Of a stretch of DNA of 64,000 nucleotides, positions 11,271 to 24,200 are shown piece by piece. The stretch is from Brachionus koreanus (lineage: Eukaryota > Rotifera > Eurotatoria > Ploima > Brachionidae). The stretch spans positions 1,943,510 through 2,007,509 of the forward strand of contig PJRA01000263.1 of assembly GCA_016987375.1 (NCBI GenBank), given 5' to 3'. Each line of letters opens with the position of its first letter. The first letter of the stretch is position 1. The notes beneath the pieces were generated by a model, which saw nothing but the letters and a program-made list of their open reading frames with translations, did no database searches and was not told where the DNA came from. The position numbers were made by a program, and so were the translations under genes.

Positions 11271-14200
11271 TCAAAACGATTCAATTTCTTCTGTAGAAGC
11301 ATTTAATTCTAGTTCAACATGAATGGAAGTCATTTCTATTTCTTCTTCAATTTGTTTATTTTCTTTTTGTGAACTTTTTTTGACTCTATATTTTGACCTA
11401 GGTTGATTGTTTTTTGTAATCTCTTTAATGCTGTTTTTTCTCTAAAATTCATTTAATTTTTTAGATTTAAAATAAAACTGAGGCAAAAAACGAAATAATA
11501 AAAAAAAAAAGTATTAACAAATTTTTTAAATTTATGAATTTTCAGATCATTTTTTAAGTACTTGATAAAGTGCTTGGCACTAAAGTAAATAAATAGTATT
11601 AATTAATGTTTTTCAGCATATTTACTACTACTTAATACTTGTAGAAATCAAAATATTATTTTGTTTTAGAACATACTAGATTTTAAATTTTTTTTCAATA
11701 AAAAACTGATTATTAATTGATAAATTTTAACTTTTCCTACCACTTTTGAAACAGTTTCTTGAAACCAATTTACAGCTATATAAAATTTATTGATAAGGGA
11801 CATATAATAATTAATCATAAGAATAATAAATATCGAATAAAAAAACATTAAAAAAATTAATGGAAAAGAAAAGCAAAAGTGTGATAAATAGTGAGCCAGA
11901 GTTCCCTTTGAGAGCTCCAGTAGATTGTATATTTAATCTGGATTTGGCCTTCAGTCCAGCTGATGTAAAAAAGTGGTCTGATGAGCTAGACAAAAACAAA
12001 TCAATAGGTATTGATGACATTCATCCATTTGTAATTAGAGAGTCTAGTAATGTATTATGTGAATCTTTGTCTTTATTGTTCAAATTATCATACGAGTGCT
12101 AGTATGGTACTACCATGTTGGAAAAAAGCAAATGTTACTCCAGTCTACAAGGAGATGGTTAAGGTGATAAAAAAATCCTTAAAACTATCATCCAATATCG
12201 CTACTATCGGTACTAATAAAAATAATGGAAAAGCTAATAATAGATGAAATAGTAAGGCATTTATTGTAACACAAATTACTGTCCGTTCATCAACATGATT
12301 TTATGCATGCTAAATCCTGTGTAACCAACTTGCTAGAAACTATAGATATCATCATGTATAGAAATCAAGGTCTTGAGTAGATGATACAGTGGTGTGGTAG
12401 TATTTTTATATTTCTCGAAGGCGTTTGATCACGTCTCGCATAAGCTACTTAAGATCAAGTTAAAGAGTAAGCTTTAGGCGTGGCTCGAAAAATTATTTAC
12501 AAGATAGAAAGCAGAGTGTTAATTGCAGAATAATATTTGGTCAGTATGAATCTTGGGTTAATGTGCTAACTGGGATTCCAGAGTTGAATTTGCTGAGACT
12601 AATACTGAGCACAATCTTGGTGTAATGGTGAATAAAAAATTCAAATAGAATGATTAAATTGATTGCTGAGTTAAAAAAGCCAACAACATGCTAGGAATGC
12701 TCAATCATTTTTGCAACTAATGTTTCCTTGTAGGCATGTTTATTAATTCGCCCCTCATATATACGACAGAATCCTGTACCTTTACTGCTGATGCATCCTC
12801 ATATTCCTGCAAATCGACCACCACCTTGTAGAGTTGGTACTACAAATATTGGGTCATATTTTTCTTTTTTTAATCTTTTGACCAAAACTTTTGATTTTCT
12901 ATTGAACACCTCAAAATTGGATTCATCACTAAAAATCACCATTTCCCAACGTTTAATTGTCCAATTCAATTTTTCTTTGCACCATTTTAATCTTTTGATT
13001 CGATCAAATGCCGTTAGCAATGGCTTTTTTAGAGCTGTGTAAGTTCCTATTCTTTTACTAGTAAGAAATCGCCTAAATATTTCTCTATTCACCTTAAAAT
13101 TTTTAAACTTAGAATTATAATCAGAGGCCAAATTTTTGATTGACATTTTTATGGTCTTATTTATTTTCAATTTTACAGTTAAGTGCAAAATCGAATTCTC
13201 TTGTATTATCATGCAGAGCTAGTTTTATTAAAAATCGATTTTTATTAAATAAATTTTGATTTTTTAATGACTTACAAAATAAAAATATGAAAAAAAATAT
13301 TGCGTCTAAATTTTTGTGCAATACTGTATATGTTAAAACACATATAGAGTACTGTTTGCCTATCTGAATCCTAAGTTAAAAAAGGATATTTAGACATGAC
13401 TTAAATTCATTCTGTGCAAAATTTTTGAAAGTCTGCAAAGCACTTTATCCATTAATAAAAAATTCAAATTTAGCTGTTTAGAAAAATTAAATATTTTTTT
13501 AGTAAATTAAACAAAATGTTTAGTTTTTATAAGCTATTTTTAAAAAATTTAGTTTCAATTTTTTAAAAAGTGGTCTAATAAACCCCTCGGGCTTTCTAGT
13601 GTTAATGAATAGACTGAGTTTTGGTGATATAAATTTGCACACTTTGCAAAGCGAGTTCCAGGCCAAAAAATGGGTTAACACAATTTTCAGTTTTTGTTTT
13701 TTTTGTTCCAAAATTTAATTTAATTCAGTAGTCATTATTTATTGAATAATAATTTATCATTTAAAGAGCTCAGATTATTTTTTCTTTTAGAATCAAAAAT
13801 TTACTTACGTTATTCACATCGTTTTTTAAATGTTTAATTGTTTTCTCGTAAGTTTTCATTATTTTGATCATAGAATAAGCTATTACACTAAATTTTTTTT
13901 TTAAATAAATACCGAGTTACAATGATTGTTTTAAAATAAAATCTGACTTACCCAAGTACGAAAATAATGAAAGAAATCATTCCAGGAGACAAAACAAGTC
14001 TAAACATTAAACCTAGATAATTTAATTCATACAAATAATTTTGGAAAGCAATTAGATAGTCATATGGTCTTGAAAATTTTTCCTCGTTGAATGGCCCACA
14101 TGTTTTCGAAGAGTTAAATCTTAAAAAGAAATTTAGTTTTTGAAGAAGTATTGCCGAATCAATATCCATTGCGTCATTTGACTTTTGATCACTAATCAAA

Positions 14201-17200
14201 AATAAATAGGACTTAAATTTACTCAAAATTTTTTAAAATTAAAATATAGACTAATTTAGCTAAATTCCAGCCAGACAAAGTTAAGTGATCACGCTAAAAA
14301 TTATAAATAAATAAAAGTTTTATGACTGCAGTATAGTAATCTGTGCTAAGACCTTTCGGCATTTGTTACTCCAGAGGAGCCGTGGTAATTGTTCCATATA
14401 ATAAACTTTTCTATCAATGCCTGCCTTAAAACTACTTGAAGTTCATGCATTAACAATAAATTATGGCAAAACATTCCATTTTGAAACCACACTGTTTATC
14501 AAAATGTTGTATCTAAAAGAGATACGTTTGTTGATTTTACTTACCAGTTGTGCAATTGGTTCTTTTCTTAAATTTAGTTTCATATCTGTAGACATATTCA
14601 CTCCATTCACATTTTGTTCTACTATTTTTCAAACTTAAAATGTCTAAGTATTTTAAGTTTTTAACACAAGAAGGCCCAAGGAATTTTTTTCAAATTTAAT
14701 CTTGAATATTATCTTAAAGAAATTAAAATATTGCTTAAAAAAATTAAAAATTTACTTGTATTACTTGTTATTTTATTGCTTTTTAAATACATTATATTTA
14801 TTTCTCTAAAAATTATAACTTGAAAATTGTTTATAATTAATCAGTCGGGCTTTCTAGTGTTAAATTTTGTTGTATTAATATATTTTTTTTTGTAAAAAAA
14901 TTAAATTCTTATCTGAAAAGTTCTGTAATGATGCATTCAGAATCATTCATAATATTTGGTTATGGTTTAACAAGGTTGGCTTGAAATCTAAATTTGTCTT
15001 TGCATTAAATCAAAGAAATCAGATTCCAAAAATAACAACATTTTTTTTAAATTAAATTTTTGAGCATGATTACTAACTTTGATCATAAAATGAAATTTTA
15101 TCTTAAATAACTATTTCACATACAAAAATAAAACTGCAATGAATCAAAATATGATTTCGGTTTTAATCGAGATTTTGACAAACTGTTTTTCCAGAAACAA
15201 ACCTTAAAATAAGTCCACTGAAGATTAAAATTGATAGAAAAATGCTAAATGATGTTATCAAAATAATATATAGTTCAGTGAATAATGTATTTCCAGATTT
15301 AGTAGATGGTTTGTATAACTTTTTGACAACTTTCTTGAGAAAGGAGTTATTAAAAAAATTTAATTTAAATTGACTGTTTTGTTCTTACAACTCTCATAAC
15401 AAAAATTATTATATTAAGAATAATACACAAAATGCCCAAATATGGAGAAAAATAAAGTCTAATCCACAATATCATATTTGAAAAAAGTGTATTTATTGTG
15501 TAGTAGGAATTGTTGAACACTAAATCAACTCTTCCAATGCATCTTGGGAATATTTTTAATTTATATTTTCTTGTTTATTTGGTACAAAAATTTACATATA
15601 GATTGCACTGATAAAAATATCAAGGATAGACAAAATAAAATTAAGCAGTATAAAGATAAATATTAGCTTTCCGATTTCAGCTTCCCAACACTAAATAAGA
15701 TAAATTTTAAATTTTAAGAATTTTAAAAATAGCAATAAAACCTCTGATCTATCCAATATTGAGTAAGCAGCTATTACCCCAAAAAGGCCAATATGCATGA
15801 CATATATTCTGAAAAATATACAATTGAAAAATGATCGTCTATTTTGCTATATGTGACCAAATAATTACAACAAAATTTAAAAAAAAAGTCTCATCAAAAA
15901 AAAATATGGGAAAAATTTTTCTTAATTTTGTGAAATTGTTTCTAAAATTTATTTTTGAAAAGAGCCATCCAACAACTGAAGATCGTGTCAATTTTGTTAA
16001 ATCTAAGCTGAAATATTTATATGCTTCTAATATAAAAGAACAGGAAGCAAAGATTTAGATGCGAGTAACAAAATTTAGCTTTTATTTTAAAAAAATAAAT
16101 GAAATAGTAGAATTTAAAAATTTTTAGTTTTTAATTCCTTATTTACCATTTTTACTTTAAAAAAGTGTGAATGTACGAAAATTTACACCATTTTTTTTAG
16201 AAAAAAGCTTAAAGGTAATAAAATAAGTTTTGTTTAGCTTTACAGCATGAAAAAATTGATTCATCGAATTCAGAAAGTTGGCAAGAAACATCTGAATATT
16301 GAAAAACAAATTTAATTGGAAAAATAATTATTTTATTTTTTGGTCACATAATTAAATAAATTTTTTCAGTAGCAATTTTTTTCAAATTTTTATTCATGCT
16401 ATTAGCAACCACTTTTGGTCACCAATTAGTCTCACTGAGAAAATTATTCTTTTAAATAATTGAACTTGATACATTTCGGCTAAGTAAAATTTTTAACCAA
16501 ATTTCATTATTCAAATTTGATTAGAACATTTTAAATTTTTGCAATATTTCAAAGCTTCATTTTTTTTAAATTTAAAAAATTAAATTTGAAAAAATATTTA
16601 CATTGCTTGATTATTTAATTAAAGAAAAAATTCCTAAAAACCTAATTAAATTTAATCGTGTTTCGAACCATTTAGGCGAGTCTTCATGTTTGGATAAAAA
16701 CGTACAAATAAAGCTAGTTAAATAATTGAATATGGTCATAAATGCCGCCAATACAACCGTTCTTTGACTTACAAATTCTTCTATGTTCTTAAATTTTAAA
16801 AAATCATATCAATCTTTAAAGCCTTGATATTAAAAACTAACTTACTCACATTAAAATAATCAATGGTTACTAAATAAGACATTCCAGTTATAAAACCTGC
16901 CAGTAAAGTAACAAATAAGATATTTATACAAACAACGCGTTTTACATTTATTTGCTTGTTATCACAAGTGCTAAAAAGCTTGAGATTTTAGTTGAAATTT
17001 TTTTCAAAATTATTATTATTTTTTTTAATTAAAAAAATACTCTCAAATTGTTTTCTATTTGTATCTTTTTTTTCTGAATTAGTTTTTTTTCGTTTGAATA
17101 ATAAGGCCATGAGCAAAAAATGCTCGACGATAAAATGTTCAAATTTTGGATACGAATTTTACGAATGACCGAATTACTAATTGACTTGACCATTCTAAAA

Positions 17201-20200
17201 TAAAAAAAATTAAAAAAAAATTAATCTTTTATTCAATAGATGCAAAAATTTATTACGCATTTCCTATTACGAATATCCATAAAAGAAAAAACACAATTAA
17301 ACTTAAAAGATAAGCATTTTCCAAACCATAATTTAGCCTGTATTCGAAATTAGTGTTGGAATTTCCTGGAAAGCATCCATACATAAAAATGTTCAAAAAT
17401 TCACTCTCCTTTATTTATTTGAAGAGGTTATTTTCTAATTATTTTCATTGATGATAAATTTATTAATGCTTACTTGAACGAATGATGTAAAATTAAAGCG
17501 ATCAAAATAAGCAAAACTTCTAAGACATTAAGAATTTTGTATTATTTGAACTTCGTTGTCTATTGCATTGACTAACGAGTAATTATTTGTCCAAAAGATT
17601 AAATGAGGAATGCAAACAAAACAAAATATTGTCGGAAAATATGCAATAATTGTCCATTTTAAAAGCCAATCTGAATAATAGAAATAAGAAGCAGTCTCGT
17701 GACCAAGATTTTTCTGCACCGAATTACTCAATCTTTTGAATAAGCTAGCTAAACTTTTCTCAAATTCTTTTGGACTTGACAAAACTGCTTTTATAGGCTA
17801 GCAATAAAAAATATTTTATCAATATTAAAAAAATTAGTCATAATAATTTTAATTTATCACTCAAAGGCCAAAAGGTTTTTCGTCCAATTTTATTTTTTTT
17901 AACTGACTCTTTCTTAGATCATTAATTGGAAAGCTTATCCTTCAATGACAAAAACTACGATTAACTAGTAGTTCATTGTTAACTTGTATTAAAAAGATAT
18001 TGATTACGGAAAATTTCAGACTTTTAAGTTATAATAATTTGATTAAAAATTAATTGATTTGTTTCAATAAATATTTTAATAGAAAAGTCTTTTAAATCAT
18101 TTACTTATAAAGATGAACATTCCTGCTTATTTAATTCATTAAATTAAATCATTACTTGATTCAAGGAAATTTAGAGTAAAGACATTATTAATGAAACCAA
18201 GATCAATAGCTACTTAGGTGAATTAGAAAAGTGGCTTTGTAAGTGAAAAATAAATATATATCAGTTGAAAAGTCTTGTTCAATAATTTTCTCTAAAAAAA
18301 TATAAGGAAAAACAAATTATGATCTGAGAATATGAGGAAATAAAATCGAAAACCAAAAAGAAATTAAGTTTCTCGATATTAAATTAATCGTTGTTTCAGT
18401 GATAGAAAATTTTAAAGAACATTCAAATTCTAGGATGAATTTAATTAAAAAAATCTTATCAAATAAAAAATGTGGCCTAAAATCTAACACATTAGATCAT
18501 CTATACAAGTTTTTAATTGAAACTATCTAAAATTATTCTTTTCCATGTCTTAACTCACTTTCAGAAACTAATATCAAAAGATTAGAAGCAATTCTTTATT
18601 AAAGATAATTTAAGTACTAAAATAAGATATTCCATCATGAGACCACAATCAACTAAAACTATTTTTTATTCTTTATTCTTTCTTTGTGGAGCATAGAATC
18701 ATTACTTTTGATTTCGGCTCAAGTTGATCTTTTGCCTTTACCTTTGCTTCTCACAATGTCATTCCCATTTCGAAGAGCTCTTTCGTGATTATTGACCTCA
18801 ATGTTACTGCTGCTCTTTCTAGTTAACTTACCTCGCCCTTGGGGTGTTCATTGAAAGGCTTTTTTGGTATTCTTTTTTCTTTCATTCTAAATACATGCCC
18901 AGGCCATTGCAGTCTTTTGTTCTTAATGCATTGACTTAATAACTCTGAATTTTTTCTTTTATATATTTGCTCACAGCTTACAAAATGTAAAACAAGGCGA
19001 AACTTTCTATCAAACTGAGTGGTAAATAAATGGAATGAACTGCCAACGTCGGTTAACTAAGTTTAAACTTAGTTAAATAAAAGTAATCAATTGATTATAT
19101 TATTATTATTGTTATTATAATTACAGATCAGCATTCGACAATGTCTTATATCATTGTGACTCAAACTACAATCAGCCTCAAATCAACTTTGTGAGTTGTG
19201 TGAAAGTTACATCAGGGAAGGACTAGGACATTATGTTCTGTTGGTCTTTTTAGTGATGGAAGAATATAAAGCAGGCTTCAAATCAAGGTATATCAAATAT
19301 CCGACTTCATTGTTTATTTGCTTATTGTTTATAATATCTAATGTGAATGTGACACCCAACTTTCGGTTTACTTATTGTGGCTATGGTGTCACCAGCAAAT
19401 AAGTAAACTTTTATTTGCTGAACCATGTCTCTAAGTTTAGTTTCTTTTTTTCATTTTTCTTCTGCTTAAACTTTACTTGACCTAGGCTTAAAACAGCCTT
19501 TTTCGAAATACCGATAATTTAGATTCAAATAAAGAAATTACTAAAATTATTAAAATTTTTCTGGACTAACTGAACACATTAGTCTCATAATAGTAACTTA
19601 TTAATGCTAACATCTTGAGTCTTTGAAATAAAATCAGTGGCGAAATTTTGATAGATAGATAGATGAATGATTCGCAAAATGTGTTCATAGTTTCAATCAA
19701 AAAATGAAAACCGTAAAAAGTTAATAGACATTTGGAAGAAATGGAAGACAATCTCGAAATAATTGCTAAAAAAATGAAGAACACTTATGTTTTTTACAAA
19801 ATACTTTTTTTTTGAATTTTTATTTTCATGATTTTTTTAAGTTTTTTTGAATTCTATCGTCTCTATCGTCGAGCTTAGTAATCACTATCTTTCTTCTTTA
19901 TACTTTTTATTCAGACTTGTGCAAAAGTTAGAAAAAGTCAAATGACTTGACTTTGAATTTTTTTTTAAAATTCATTATTAATTAATTACATTTTTTTAAT
20001 TTAAAAACTAAATGTTAAAATTGATCACATTAAAATATTTGATAAATTTAAGAAATTTTTTTTTCTCAGTTTTTTCTTGTGGAAAACTCAAAAAAAAGTC
20101 ATTTTAACATCTTTTCTCAGTCAAGTCAATCACTTGAAATACATTTGACTTGACTTGAATTTTACTTTTGAACAACTCTGTTTTCATTCCATGAAAAAGA

Positions 20201-20596
20201 AAATATTTGCTACAAAAATTAATAAATTTTTACATCTTTTGAAAAATAATTTTTAAAAATGATTAAACTTGTTTAACAAAAAATCAAAGAAGGATTGTAC
20301 AAAAACCGTCCGGCCTTTAAGTACTAAATTTTTGGATATATGTAAAATAATTCTAATTTAAGACATATAAATGTTTGATACAAATTTTGGACTTAATTTA
20401 AAATTCTTACCTCTTTCAAAAGAGTAGTGTCGTCATTTCTTAGTTTTTTAAGAGTATCTAAGTTTTCTGAGTAAATTTCTATTTTGCTTTTGATTCGAAC
20501 TGGTAAATCTTTTATATATTTAATGGCAGAGCTGTAACTAGTGAATTTTTTCAATTCTTCACCAGCTTCTCTTAAATAAATTTCTTCGTCAAACAT
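11271..20596 (-). CDS. Transmembrane channel-like (TMC) protein, 14 exons
   Basis: Minus-strand exons are 20596-20411, 17797-17577, 17519-17474, 17408-17257, 17194-17041, 16978-16850, 16787-16642, 15808-15742, 15690-15596, 15542-15389, 15333-15203, 14191-13952, 13887-13809 and 11441-11271. All close in phase to give 656 residues. Diagnostic TMC features in order are GHETASYFYYSDWLLKW before the first membrane span; MYGCFPGNS; SIFCSWPYYSNEKK in the cytosolic loop; the TMC signature CWEAEIGKLIF (about 368-378); CIGRVDLVFNNSYY before the next span; SSKTCGPF before the last spans; and a charged C-terminal helix and tail. About 8-10 hydrophobic spans are visible. TMC proteins are membrane channels; TMC1/2 are pore subunits of mechanotransduction channels, but the substrate of this one cannot be told. 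The signature is divergent (EIGKLIF instead of the common VGQE-Y), so subfamily is not assigned. Three introns (17798-20410, 14192-15202, 11442-13808) are swollen by transposon relics. The exon 2/3 junction is the least certain. Divergent from the GH35 gene by 656 bp. Confidence 0.9.
11860..13420 (+). mobile_element. Non-LTR retrotransposon RT relic, split by a Tc1-like element
   Basis: From 11860 the plus strand reads as the N-terminal and central RT region of a CR1/jockey-like element: FSPADVKKWSDELDKNKSIG, DIHPFVIRESSNVLC, CWKKANVTPVYK, AKSCVTNLLETIDII and, near 12600-12700, NLGVMVNKKFK and VKKANNMLGM. It breaks at about 12714 and resumes at about 13329 with YVKTHIEYCLPI, the expected next RT block. 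Stops and frameshifts are throughout. The interval between holds the Tc1-like element. All of this lies in the last TMC intron, in opposite orientation to the host gene. Confidence 0.8.
12715..13326 (-). mobile_element. Tc1-like transposon, 3'-truncated, nested in the retroelement
   Basis: The minus strand begins CAGTATTGCACAAAAATTTAG directly after a TA (13327-13328), a typical Tc1/mariner terminus. An open frame from 13212 to 12799 encodes a Tc1-type transposase N-terminal and central part: KKPLLT, LNWTIKRWEMVIFSDESNFE (first catalytic Asp of the DDE triad) and KYDPIFVVPTLQGGG. After an in-frame stop the similarity continues as GCISSKGTG to about 12720. The right terminus and the remaining catalytic residues are missing. 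The copy is therefore dead. Confidence 0.8.
13583..13605 (+). repeat. Solitary piggyBac-like MITE terminus
   Basis: CCCTCGGGCTTTCTAGTGTTAA at the end of this segment is the reverse complement of TTAACACTAGAAAGCCCGA, the terminus of the MITE at 14661-14863. A matching left end was not found, so this is probably a truncated copy. Confidence 0.45.
14350..14640 (-). mobile_element. Non-LTR retrotransposon relic, RT C-terminal end
   Basis: Minus-strand translation gives MKLNLRKEPIAQLVSKINKR followed, after a frame break, by RYNILINSVVSKWNVLP and SSFKAGIDR, the usual C-terminal end of CR1/jockey-like RT ORFs. It lies in the 1-kb TMC intron between exons 11 and 12, in the same orientation as the gene. 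It carries frameshifts and stops. Confidence 0.7.
14661..14863. mobile_element. MITE with piggyBac-like ends and TTAA borders
   Basis: The left end is TTAACACAAGAAGGCCCAAGG (14661) and the reverse complement of the right end is TTAACACTAGAAAGCCCGACT (ending 14863). The TTAA border and the C-x-C-T-A-G-A-A-A-G start resemble known piggyBac termini. Length is about 203 bp and there is no ORF. Related single ends occur at 13583-13605 and, more weakly, 60358-60385. Confidence 0.65.
18190..18610 (+). mobile_element. Non-LTR retrotransposon RT relic (second type)
   Basis: Plus-strand translation gives YLGELEKWLCK, then FKEHSNSRMNLIKKILSNKK, CGLKSNTLDHLYKFLIETI and YSFPCLNSLSETNIKRLEAI. This is the region after the RT active site in elements that read ...ILK.LS.K.WGL...TL..IYK.LI.S...Y. 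It is distinct from the CR1-like relics elsewhere in the window. It is broken by stops and lies in TMC intron 1. Confidence 0.65.
18673..18978 (-). mobile_element. RTE-type retrotransposon relic, C-terminal tail
   Basis: The minus strand reads EQIYKRKNSELLSQCIKNKR, LQWPGHVFRMKEKRIPKK, then ITKELFEMGMTL and KDQLEPKSKVMILCSTKKE before a stop. This matches the conserved end of RTE/BovB-like ORFs (LRWxGHVxRM ... GRPxxTWRR ... ALCSTR). Two internal stops are present. It lies in TMC intron 1 between two other relics. Confidence 0.75.
18991..19115 (+). mobile_element. 3' end of a CR1-like retrotransposon with TTA tail
   Basis: RRNFLSN (stop) VVNKWNELPTSV is the C-terminal RT block seen in the other relics. 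It is followed by a 24-bp perfect palindrome (19053-19076) and a TTA-rich trinucleotide run (about 19098-19115) that looks like the element's 3' tail. The element is 5'-truncated. Confidence 0.7.
19053..19076. repeat. 24-bp perfect palindrome
   Basis: TTAACTAAGTTT is followed immediately by its reverse complement AAACTTAGTTAA. It lies in the 3' end of the retroelement relic at 18991-19115, so it may belong to that element's 3' UTR. Confidence 0.7.
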
Positions 20597-21252
20597 AAAA
20601 AAAAATCAAATTCTTTCTAACATGAAGTTTAATTTTGATATTTTTCAATGTTTTTAAATAAAGTATCTTATCTTGGTGAAATAAAATAATTTTTTAATCA
20701 CTTGAAGTGTATGACTCTCATCAAAACATATATTAGAATAAAGTATGAAATCATGTTTTTTAATAAAAGATTAAAATTAATATTATTTTATTGAAATAAA
20801 ACTAGCATTAATTGTTACTTTGTCAATAAAATGAAAATAAAGATTAGAAAAAGAATGTCTTAGGTTTTGGTTAATGGATTTTTATAATAAAATTTCAAAA
20901 AATTAAAATTATTATTTACTAACTTTTTAACTATGCTTAAGCTAAAAGTTATAAAAAACTAATTTTGTAATATAACATGATATTTAATTAATTAAATAGG
21001 TTTTTTAATTTTTTTTAATTTTTATTAATTTAAAACATGAATAAATAAATTGAAGAATTAACATTACATTTTGTTCCTAGTTCATTTTCATTTAAATATT
21101 GAATATCATTTTTTTCTTCTTGAAATAAAACTAATTTAACTTAAAAATAAATAAAATATGATAATTTTTATTAAATTTTTAATATTTATTTAGATAAAAA
21201 TAAAGGCAATTTTTGATAAAAAATATCGAATTGCAACGAATGATAGACTTTG
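20597..21252. promoter_or_regulatory. Shared upstream region of the TMC (-) and GH35 (+) genes
   Basis: A 656-bp stretch separates the start codons of two divergent genes. It is very AT-rich with no recognisable ORF, and no specific element can be claimed. Promoter activity is inferred from the position alone. If either gene has an upstream non-coding exon, the real promoter could lie elsewhere. Confidence 0.4.
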
Positions 21253-24200
21253 ATGAGCCTAATTCGCTTAAATCCAAAATCAATAATTAAACTTGTCATA
21301 CTAATAGTCTTTTTGGTAATTTTAAAAATAATTTTTAAATGCATTTACCAAAAAAATCAATCTTCTTTGGACTTTGATTATTCAAAACGAGAGTTCGTTC
21401 TTCAACTTCCAAACGGTTATTTTAAAATTCTTCCTCAAAAAAGAGATTTTAGCAACTATGTGTTAGAAAGTGAAACAAGCTACGAAAAATATTGGACAAA
21501 ATTTCAAATTAAAAGTGTTAAGTTTGAATATTCGAAAATATTTTTGCAAGATTGGGTGCCAATTTTCCAGGAGATAGTAAATCTTGGCGCCAACACAATT
21601 GAAATTGATATTGTGTGGAATGTGCACGAAAAAATTAGTGGAACCATTGATTTTAAGTCAAATAATCTAGAAGTAGAAGAACTAATCAAACTTGTCAAAG
21701 CATTCAATTTATTTTTGCTAGTTAGAATAGATCCATTTCTGCCATGTTCAGACTTTGACATGGGAGGGTTACCAAGTTGGCTGTTAGTCGATGAACTTTC
21801 CCGAGACACTTTATTTCTAAGCTTAAAAAACGAAAAATTTATTCAATCTTATCAGAAATTTTTGGACTCAATTTTAACTATTCTGACTAAATACCAGTTT
21901 ACCAACAATGGACCAATAATTGGTCTACTTATTCAATCATATGAAAGCAGTGATCCTGACACTTATCAAAAATTTTACGATACCTCTTATAAGAATTTTA
22001 TATTAGAAAGAATGAATGTACATGGAATTGTTGAAACAGTACTAAAATCACTTAGTTTATGCGAGCTTGACCGTTTGCATAATTTCAGTGATTTCATGAG
22101 CTTTTGTGATCCAAATTTATTCATTTATTTGCCATTGGACTACAATTTAATATCAAACAATTATTTTTACCAGGATTGCATAGGTAAATAGTTTTTAGCC
22201 AAAATACTAATATTTAAACTGAAACTTAGTTTAAAATCAGAATCATAAACAAAGGCTTTGATTTTGAATCATTTTTTTATCACTAAATAAGTTGCTTTAA
22301 AAATTTAAAAAGCCTTTTGAAACAGCTTTAAAAAATTTGATATGAATTTATCAATGTTTTTTTGTTTTCAAAATAACAGAAAAAAAAAATTTATTTTTAT
22401 AAAAATTCTAATTTTAATTATTAAAAATTTTATTAAATTAAAAAAATGAAGTGTTAATCAGTCGATTACGATAAGGGCACTGGCCTGTTGATTAACCTTG
22501 AAAATTAAAAAACTTCAAGAGTCAATATAAATTGTTGAGCAAAAAAAAAAGGTCATTTAAAATTAGTGTTAATAAATTTAGGTATAAACTAAAAATTAAT
22601 GTTTTTCTTTTTTTTTAAATTAAAAAAATTTTCTAATTCAATTAAGAATAATATTAAATTAAGTTTCTTCAAGAAAAAAATTGCATTTTATTAAGGAAAT
22701 CAAAATCATCTTTTAAGCAACGATTAAGTTCGATTTCTCTCTTGTACCGTTCACGGCTTTTGCAGCCAAAAAACTCACAGCACCCTTATTAAATTTTGTC
22801 TTGGTTGGTAAAATGCAATCCTTTGGGAATATGGGCCATTGAGTAAAAAAGATAATAATCAGAAGCATCAAGATCTGAGACTTATGATCTTGATAAGGAA
22901 AAAGTTTGATTCCTTCTAGCTTTTCTATTTTCAAACTTGAAGTAAACCATACATTTGTTCTAATTGCTCAGGATAAAGTTATTTCCAACAAATTTGAATT
23001 CGTCTTTGAATTTTGAATATCTGTCAAATCAATGTCTGCTAGCTTTTTTAATCAAATTAAGTTGATGAGACATAATAGATTGTGATTTTGATCATGATGA
23101 GTACTTAGCTTGAGTTATATGCTTTTTTCAAAAATGACGTAACAGTACCAAATTTCAAACTTTTTACTTTGTAATATTTTTTAAAATTAAATTAACAGAA
23201 ATAGGCTTTTTATTTTGAAGTTTATTCAATTTTGTTATTTTTTAACATAAAATATTGCCTAGAATTATAGAATTAACAAGAAGTAACAATCAAAATATTC
23301 AAAATTTTATAACTCGACATATCTTTAAGCTTTTAAGAAAATAAAAATATTTCCTTTTAATTTTCAAATTTGCCTTTTAATAAACTTTTTGAACAAAGCT
23401 CAAGTCGTTAAGATTTATCTAAAAAAAAAATTTTTATATACATGAAATCCTATTATGTTTATTAAAACTGAAATCTAATTTTATTAACTATTATTTTACT
23501 TATTTGCATTTGACTGATAAAACAAAAACAAAATTTATTTATAAAAAATACAAAATTTAATGCTTGACTTATATCTTTTCAAACATTTGAATTTTAACAA
23601 GTACCTTTTAAAATCTGATTTCAAACATCAGCAATAATTTAGCTTTAGTCTTGATCAGCTAATTTACTAGGTTTTAAAAACCTCTTTTTCAAATAAAAAA
23701 TTAATTCATAAATATTTTTATGTGCAGCAAACCATTTTTGACGTAAATCACAAATAAACTACAATTAATAATTGAATATAAATTTTTTATCGAATTTTTC
23801 TCAAATATTTCAACTTTTCAACTAAAATAAACTAAAATCTACTATTTGGACTTATAAAATTCTTGTAATTAAATGTATATTAATTTACTTTCAAAATTTA
23901 ATTTTTTTAGGTTCTAACTCGGAATATAAAGATTTGGAATATTTCAAAGCGAATCAAAAAATAAAATTTGAATCTAATTTGAAGGCAATAATGTTAAAAA
24001 AGAAATCTTTTGGAATTAAAAATTTTTTTTGCTATACAAATTTTGGTTTTGAAACGTCCTCAATGGATAAATATCTTCATAGACAAAGTAATTGTTTACT
24101 AGACCAAATCAGAGGTAGAACAGAAAAATTTGACATAGCTTTACAAGTCCTACAAAATGAGGGAGATAATCACACAAGAAAAAAATCCTCCAACATTGTA

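Noticed and set aside
15831..16058. 75-codon plus-strand frame (RVNFVKSKLKYLYASNIKEQEAKI end) as a gene
   Set aside because: It lies in a TMC intron whose flanking exons join directly in phase, and no homology or splice signals support it.
19140..19402. Plus-strand readable stretch after the retroelement tail as a gene
   Set aside because: Frames have stops and no family match; probably further repeat debris.
22446..22504. Hammerhead ribozyme in the stem-forming repeat
   Set aside because: CTGTTGA...GAAA and a GTC are present, but the core CUGA is broken (CUGU) and the bases between it and GAAA form no stem II.
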